From Alphaproteobacteria bacterium (GTDB taxonomy: Bacteria > Pseudomonadota > Alphaproteobacteria > UBA7985 > JAUIBT01): a stretch of 64,000 bases of DNA. Shown in pieces: positions 59,901 to 64,000 of the stretch. Location of the stretch: assembly GCA_030428565.1 (NCBI GenBank), contig JAUIDR010000003.1:62001-126000 (forward strand). The letters are read 5' to 3'. Position numbers and translations under genes: made by a program. The first letter of the stretch is position 1. The number at the start of each line of letters is the position of its first letter. The notes beneath the pieces were generated by a model. It ran no database searches, was not told where the DNA came from, and saw only the letters and a list, made by a program, of their open reading frames with translations.

Positions 59901-60136
59901 GGCATCTGCATGGCGGCAAGCAAACCGCCTCAATCGTTGCCACCCGTGCGCCCGAAAAGGACATTGATGGCCTGATCGAAGAAGCTGAAGCTGGCATTCA
60001 CGCGCTGATCGACGCTTTTTTCCAGGACGATCAGCCCTACTATTCCTTTGCCGATATCGGCCCCAAAAAGCGCTTTGACGACTATTTGCATTTGCATCGT
60101 CTGGCTGAATGGCAGGGCAACGATCATGAGGCTTGA
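56948..60136 (+). CDS. addB: double-strand break repair protein AddB
   Basis: Subunit of the AddAB helicase-nuclease, which resects double-strand breaks and loads RecA, replacing RecBCD. The 1062-residue alphaproteobacterial-type AddB begins IPARCGFTDVLAAQLL, has LPNRRAVRSLQEAFL and ILAGSTGSIKATRALM, and the C-terminal nuclease motif LAIIDYKTGKVPS preceded by ADRGNALHKSLEDF. Start is GTG at 56948 or 56951 after GCGAGG. A short Lys/Ala/Ser-rich stretch near residue 560 (PGKATSKASGEG) looks like a diverged repeat. It overlaps addA by 11 bp, so synthesis of the two subunits is coupled. Confidence 0.96.
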   Translation: MVSQNEASKGGEPKDKIWTIPARCGFTDVLAAQLLAEVARGDLVLEDATILLPNRRAVRSLQEAFLRQSEAKALLLPRLMAVGDLDSDELETLDLLDLPANLATALALQSDIPEAIATQDRRLLLTQLILAAKGLFSESLDQALAMADELARLLDQCQTEAISLDQLDTLAQEAELSEHWQKTLRFLSLVRDIWPEILHERQVCDPAERRHKLMMLQAQYWAELTPPQPFILAGSTGSIKATRALMKTVLGLPRGRLILPGLDTHLPAEVWPQVAQTPSHPQFGFALLQSEIGFDPSAVPELEAAQRPEFQLSAPERIALCQLAMLPAEAIAEPSHGWQAPRGLGDSAWQGLSYLESADGAQEAANIALALRHAIEQPGRTAALVTPDRGLARRVQAELARFDVLVEESAGTPLKNTSLGAFVRLTARALAEDWAPVALLSVLKHPLARLGLAPQVLRHQVRALEMLVLRGPRPAERGLPGLKAAVEQRMRDIKEEGGHLAPLERFIPDALALLAQLETLAALLTTQWQRGDQALGERLQCHLAVLEALSEPAPQASGEVPGKATSKASGEGVTPDLFGQDDQEAPISSLWQGEEGQAFEQLSLDLLAAAGSMSDLVLPAKDYGEVFDSLMGDQPIRKAYGTHPRLAIWGTMEARLQKSDLMILGGLNEGVWPVPTDTGPWMSRPMRAAIGLPSPERKIGLAAHDFCQAFGAKQVMLSRALKVGGAPSVPSRWLLRLDSVLPPASKLKDLAVAEPYHAWSRRLRQPASIQPRPRPAPNPPLDERPRSLSVTHIRTWMHDPYDLYAKKILGLNRLDPIDADPSPADRGNALHKSLEDFIAAYGVTLPTDAEAWLVDHAQACADARLNAPLERRFWQERLARIVPWFIAQQRERLPEIAAIQGETSEAWSLTKLKSERDFRLKARADRVDLLKAGGLAIIDYKTGKVPSFPDMQKGLEPQLPLEAVIAQNKGWGSFAPKPVTSLEHWHLHGGKQTASIVATRAPEKDIDGLIEEAEAGIHALIDAFFQDDQPYYSFADIGPKKRFDDYLHLHRLAEWQGNDHEA

Positions 60137-63100
60137 AGCTGAAGGCATGACCATAGTTTGGGCGGCAAGCGATGGCCCGAGCGGCGGCGGCGACCGCGTC
60201 GCAGCGGCCAGCCACATACAAGGCCAGGCCAGCGATCCTGGCGTATCGGCTTGGGTGGGGGCATCGGCGGGTTCTGGCAAGACCAAGGTCTTGATTGACC
60301 GCATGTTGCGCTTGCTGGTAGCGGGGGCTGAGCCTCACCGCATTTTGGCGCTGACCTTTACCAACACGGCGGCGGCCGAGATGGCTAACCGCCTGCAAAG
60401 CAAACTGGCCGAATGGGCCGTGATGGCGCGACCCAAACTGGCCGAGGTCTTGGAAAAAGACCTGCTCAAGCGCCCCGCAGAGCGCGAGGAGTTAGAGCGG
60501 GCACAAGCGCTGTTTGCTCGGGTCTTGGATGCGCCCGGCGGCATGAAAATCCAGACCATCCATTCGTTTTGTCAGTCTTTGCTGGGGCGCTTTCCGGTCG
60601 AGAGTAACACGCCGCCGCGCTTTCGCTTGTTGGACGATCGCGGTCGCGCCGAGCTGTTGAATGCTGAGCTGACCGATATCATCTTGGACGCCTACCAGCA
60701 CCCGGAAGCAGCCATGGGGCAGGCGCTGACCCATCTAACCGAGAGCCTGCAAGATACCGGCTTTCGCGACGCCATGTTGGGTGCCGCAAAGAAACGCGCG
60801 CGCTTGCAGCGGCTGACACAAAGCGGGGGATTGGCGGCTTTACTGGCTGAGATGAAGTCCAAGCTGGGTGTTGATCTGCAGTCCTCGCGTGAGGCGTTGA
60901 TCGCGCGCGCTATCGGCCCTGAAGCCATCGCAGAGACGGGCTTTCGCGGTGTCTGGGAAGTGATGCGCAATGCCAAGGGAAAGCACATGGCTGCGGCCAT
61001 GCAGGCGCTGACCGCCTTGTTCGATGACAGCTTGAGCCTGGAAGAGGCTTGGGAGCTGGCTCAAAGCGAGCTTCTGAAAAAGACAGATCAGGAAATCCGC
61101 ACGCACAATTTCCCAACCAAAGGCGACTTGGACGCTTTCCCCGAAGTGCTGGAACCCTTGCGGGCCTTCCAAGCAGGGGTGAAGGGCTGCTTTGATGCGC
61201 TGCTCGCGCGCGATCTCTACCGGGCGAACGAAGCTTTCTTGACCGTTTTGGCCGAGCTCCTCACCCGTTTCGAGCGCGCGAAAATGGCCCGGTCCTTGCT
61301 GGATTTTGATGACCTGATCGAGCGCGCAGGCCTGTTGTTGGAAGATAGTGCCTTGTGGGTCCACTATAAGCTGGATCAGGGCCTGGATCACATCTTGGTC
61401 GATGAAGCGCAAGATACCAACCCTGCGCAATGGAAGGTGATCCAGGGGCTGGCAGATCTGTTTTTTGATTCGCCCCCCGAGGCCTTCGAGCGCCCCCGCA
61501 GCTTGTTTGTGGTCGGCGATGAAAAGCAGTCGATTTTTTCCTTTCAACAAGCCGATCCACGCAAGTTTTCGCAAATGCGCCAATACTTTAAGCAGCGCGC
61601 GGGCGAGAGCGGACACGATTTTAGAGACTTGAGCCTCGACGTTTCTTTCCGCTCGGTCCCGGCGATTTTGAACAGTGTCAATCAGGTTTTCGATGATCCG
61701 GCAGCCTTTCGTGGCGTCATTGATGCGGACGCGACCGCCTGGCCGCAACACCAGGCGGCTAGGGCAGGCGAGCCGGGAAAAGTCATCATCTGGCCGGCCT
61801 TTGAGAAGGAAAAGGCGCCCAAATCTGCTGCCAAAGGCGTTGGCGAGGCCGCGGTCGCCAAAGAGGTCGGCTGGAAATTGCCGTTAAAGCCGGTCGCAGA
61901 AGTGCGCACCGATTCGGCCCTGGCGCGCACGCTGGCCCATCAAGTCTATTATTGGTGCTATGACCCCGATGGGATTGATGATCCTGACTGCTATCTAACG
62001 ATCAAATCGCAAAAGGACGACCGTCATTCGCGCCGCCGCATAACGCCGGGCGATATCCTGGTGCTGGTCCGTAAGCGCAACGACTTCGTGGCTGAACTCA
62101 ACGCTCAGCTCAAGGGGCTTGGGGTCACGCAGATTGCCGGTCGCGACCGCATGAAGTTGTCACAGCAATTGGCGGTCCACGACCTCCTGTCGCTCGCGCG
62201 CTTTTTGGTACTGCCGAGCGACGATCTCAATCTGGCGGGCCTTTTGAAATCGCCGCTGGTTGAGCTGAGCGAAGCGCAGCTGTTTGAATTGGCAGCCGGA
62301 CGGGGCAAGAAAAGCCTCTGGGAGGCCCTGGAGGGCAAGGCGAGCGGCGCTGCGACTGGTGGCGCTGCAACTGGTGGCGCTGCAACTGGTGGCGCTGCAA
62401 GCGAGGGCGATGAGACCGGCGGTGCGACCGTCGATCAGGCCCACCGCTTCTTGGCGGCTTGTCTGGCGCGCGCCGATGCTCAGCCGCTGTATGAGCTGTT
62501 CGTTTGGGTCTTGGGCCACCACCAGGGCCGCTCGCGGCTGCTGCATCGCCTAGGCCTGGATGCAGAAGATGCCATCGACGAGTTCATAAACCTGGCACTG
62601 GATTACGACGCCCAGCATCCACCGTCGCTGCAAGGCTTCTTGAAGTGGATGGAAGGCGATGAGGTCGAGATTAAGCGCGATATGGAGGCGGGCGACGGTA
62701 AGCTGCGCATCATGACCGTTCACGGCTCCAAGGGCCTGCAAGCGCCGATCGTGGTGCTGCCCCTGGTAGAGACGAAGAAACCCAAGGGCGATCCTTGGCT
62801 GTTCGATGAGAACGGCATGCCTTTATGGTTGCAGAACAAGGACATGGCCGAGAGCTACGCCAAGGGCCTCAAGGATCAACAGCAGCAGGACGAAGAGGAA
62901 GAATCGCGCCGTTTGCTCTATGTTGCGCTGACACGCGCCTCGGACCGCTTGCTGATCTGTGGGGCCGATACCAAGGGCAAGGGCTGGTACAACCTGGTCA
63001 GCCAACGCATGCAGGCCATGGTGTCGCCGGGCCAGGCTCCGCCCGCAGTTGAAGCGCGCTTGCCCGAGCCGCCACAGGTCTTTGAGCCGCTGGCCGCTCC

Positions 63101-63767
63101 AGACCCTTCGCAAATGGTCGATACGGCAGCACCGCTGAGCACCGCGCGTGGTACAGATCAGGGCGCGGTACTGGATGAGGGTCAAGACAGCCTGCCGGAT
63201 TGGCTCGTGGGTCCGCTGCCGATTGAACCGCAACCCCCGCGCCCACTCAAACCTAGCGAGCAAGAAGCACCGCGCTCCTTCTTCCGCCTAGGCGGTGACG
63301 CGCAAGCTGCCGTCGAGCGCGGAATCCAGGTGCACCGCTTGCTGCAGTATCTGCCGGAACTTTCCGAAGATGCGCGCCAGGATGCCATGGCGCGCTATTT
63401 GGCCACGCAAAACCGCCTGAGCGAGAGCGAGCAAGCGCGAATCGCCGAAGATGTGGCGCGTGTCCTTGCCAGCGCAGAACTGGCGTTTGCCTTTGAACCG
63501 GGCTCTAGAGCGGAGGTGCCGCTGAGCGGCCAGGTCGGTAAAGACCTTATTACCGGGCGAATCGACCGCTTGCATATCGGCGAAGATCGGGTGGTGTTCG
63601 TGGACTATAAGACCGGTGCGCCGCCTTTTGATGGCCGCCCGCCGCGCGCCTACAGCACGCAGTTGCGTCAGTATGCGGCCGTGCTGAAACAGATCTATCC
63701 CGGGCGCACAATCGAGGCTTTCTTAGTCTGGACCCGCAGCGCCGAAGTTATGGCGGTGGCTGTCTAA
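60126..63767 (+). CDS. addA: double-strand break repair helicase AddA
   Basis: UvrD-family helicase plus nuclease subunit of AddAB. The 1213-residue protein has Walker A VGASAGSGKTKVL near residue 40, LALTFTNTAAAEMANRL, the DEAQDTNPAQWKVIQGL Walker B, GDEKQSIFSFQQADP, RIMTVHGSKGLQAPIVVLPL, LLYVALTRASDRLLICG, and the C-terminal nuclease VVFVDYKTGAPP. The start at 60126 overlaps addB; 60147 is an alternative. An insertion near residues 741-760 (GAATG repeated four times) comes from a 15-bp array. A Pro/Ala/Gln-rich linker near 960-1030 precedes the nuclease domain. Its stop overlaps the convergent regulator gene. Confidence 0.96.
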   Translation: MRLEAEGMTIVWAASDGPSGGGDRVAAASHIQGQASDPGVSAWVGASAGSGKTKVLIDRMLRLLVAGAEPHRILALTFTNTAAAEMANRLQSKLAEWAVMARPKLAEVLEKDLLKRPAEREELERAQALFARVLDAPGGMKIQTIHSFCQSLLGRFPVESNTPPRFRLLDDRGRAELLNAELTDIILDAYQHPEAAMGQALTHLTESLQDTGFRDAMLGAAKKRARLQRLTQSGGLAALLAEMKSKLGVDLQSSREALIARAIGPEAIAETGFRGVWEVMRNAKGKHMAAAMQALTALFDDSLSLEEAWELAQSELLKKTDQEIRTHNFPTKGDLDAFPEVLEPLRAFQAGVKGCFDALLARDLYRANEAFLTVLAELLTRFERAKMARSLLDFDDLIERAGLLLEDSALWVHYKLDQGLDHILVDEAQDTNPAQWKVIQGLADLFFDSPPEAFERPRSLFVVGDEKQSIFSFQQADPRKFSQMRQYFKQRAGESGHDFRDLSLDVSFRSVPAILNSVNQVFDDPAAFRGVIDADATAWPQHQAARAGEPGKVIIWPAFEKEKAPKSAAKGVGEAAVAKEVGWKLPLKPVAEVRTDSALARTLAHQVYYWCYDPDGIDDPDCYLTIKSQKDDRHSRRRITPGDILVLVRKRNDFVAELNAQLKGLGVTQIAGRDRMKLSQQLAVHDLLSLARFLVLPSDDLNLAGLLKSPLVELSEAQLFELAAGRGKKSLWEALEGKASGAATGGAATGGAATGGAASEGDETGGATVDQAHRFLAACLARADAQPLYELFVWVLGHHQGRSRLLHRLGLDAEDAIDEFINLALDYDAQHPPSLQGFLKWMEGDEVEIKRDMEAGDGKLRIMTVHGSKGLQAPIVVLPLVETKKPKGDPWLFDENGMPLWLQNKDMAESYAKGLKDQQQQDEEEESRRLLYVALTRASDRLLICGADTKGKGWYNLVSQRMQAMVSPGQAPPAVEARLPEPPQVFEPLAAPDPSQMVDTAAPLSTARGTDQGAVLDEGQDSLPDWLVGPLPIEPQPPRPLKPSEQEAPRSFFRLGGDAQAAVERGIQVHRLLQYLPELSEDARQDAMARYLATQNRLSESEQARIAEDVARVLASAELAFAFEPGSRAEVPLSGQVGKDLITGRIDRLHIGEDRVVFVDYKTGAPPFDGRPPRAYSTQLRQYAAVLKQIYPGRTIEAFLVWTRSAEVMAVAV
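62346..62405. repeat. 15-bp tandem repeat, four units, in addA
   Basis: GGCGCTGCGACTGGT, then GGCGCTGCAACTGGT twice, then GGCGCTGCAAGCGAG. Encodes GAATG three times and GAASE, at residues 741-760, within the second helicase half. Confidence 0.94.
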
Positions 63768-64000
63768 AGTAAGCTGGCGTGGGCGCGCTGGGGGCAGCCT
63801 TGGCGCGGGCAGAGGCGGCAGGTCGAGCCGACGGGCGTAGTGACGCCGCGGCCGGTCAGGTCCAGACCGTCGCCATAAACGGTCTGGTCGGCATAGACCA
63901 GATCGCAACCGATCATGATGGAAAAGGTCTGCTGCGGTGCGCGATAGGCGCTGGACTGCTTGGTCACGGTGCGGGCCAGGAACAAGAATCGGCTGTTGTT
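63764..64000 (-). CDS. C-terminal part of ScfR/RamB-type XRE transcriptional regulator
   Basis: The last 78 residues of a minus-strand gene that continues beyond the right edge. The visible part includes RFLFLARTVTK, FSIMIGCDLVYADQTVYGDG, LDLTGRGVTTPVGSTCRLC and PRQGCPQRAHASLL. This matches the C-terminal DUF2083-like domain of short-chain fatty acyl-CoA responsive regulators (ScfR, RamB, MccR-like), where the paired Cys-x-x-Cys and CPQRA motif are conserved. Such proteins have an N-terminal XRE helix-turn-helix, which lies outside the window. They control propionate, glyoxylate or acetyl-CoA metabolism. Its stop overlaps the addA stop. Confidence 0.8.
   Translation of the reverse strand, partial: NNSRFLFLARTVTKQSSAYRAPQQTFSIMIGCDLVYADQTVYGDGLDLTGRGVTTPVGSTCRLCPRQGCPQRAHASLL

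Noticed and set aside
1-64000. Prophage, integrative element, defence island or IS insertion
   Set aside because: No integrase, transposase, phage structural gene, toxin-antitoxin pair or flanking direct repeats were recognised; gene order is core-like throughout.

Overview
The window is GC-rich, densely coded bacterial chromosome. Gene content and order point to an alphaproteobacterium. The marker blocks are: a grxC/nitrilase/DUF1178/comF cluster divergent from a NDUFAF5-like methyltransferase; a short RNase D followed by lptC-lptA-lptB-rpoN-hpf-ptsN; DUF374-waaA-lpxK; addB-addA; yifB-gshB; and tkt-pgk. The genus cannot be fixed from sequence alone; a Rhodospirillales-like lineage is a guess. 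No tRNA, rRNA, IS element, prophage, CRISPR array or plasmid function was seen, so this looks like core genome.

Layout. 1-2.6 kb: start of a CitE-like lyase, pyridoxal kinase, and ccmA-ccmB for cytochrome c maturation. 2.7-6.4 kb: comF-grxC-nitrilase-DUF1178 and a divergent methyltransferase. 6.4-15.7 kb: a leftward run tkt-pgk-gph-EamA-rnd, a small LprI-like secreted protein, and a secreted DUF255 protein with a DsbD-alpha-like tail. 16.2-19.0 kb: a Sel1/SPOR envelope protein and a metallophosphoesterase. 19.0-26.6 kb: a complete histidine-utilisation locus, with hutI-hutH-hutG-hutU leftward and hutF-hutC rightward. The two arms share a divergent promoter that holds a near-perfect palindrome, the probable HutC operator. 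Together they take histidine to glutamate by the five-step formylglutamate route. 26.7-35.4 kb: RNase D, LPS export (lptCAB), sigma-54, hibernation factor and EIIA-Ntr. 35.6-39.2 kb: lpxK, waaA and a DUF374 acyltransferase, adding lipid A/Kdo assembly beside LPS export. 39.4-46.7 kb: prolyl aminopeptidase, dapB, two MFS carriers, a putative antiporter and a LysE exporter. 46.7-53.1 kb: comM, gshB, an OmpA-like protein, and a divergent bmt/mttB methyl-transfer pair. 53.2-64 kb: BAX-inhibitor protein, aldo/keto reductase, small SH3-like protein, AI-2E family permease, AddB, AddA and the tail of a ScfR-type regulator.

The main surprise is not one gene cluster but a genome style. At least 18 short tandem arrays lie in these 64 kb, mostly inside housekeeping genes. 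Inside reading frames the units are 12, 15, 18 or 21 bp, always multiples of three. Of three arrays outside genes, two use a 14-bp unit with a related G-rich core. They insert low-complexity peptide into CcmA, a Sel1/SPOR protein, HutC, LptB, WaaA, prolyl aminopeptidase, an OmpA-like protein and AddA. The extreme case is LptB: its normal ATPase of about 240 residues is preceded by roughly 690 residues of Q/A/R/E-rich helix and Pro/Ala/Ser-rich disordered sequence. This looks like an ongoing repeat-birth process filtered by reading frame; that is an inference to be tested by comparison with relatives.
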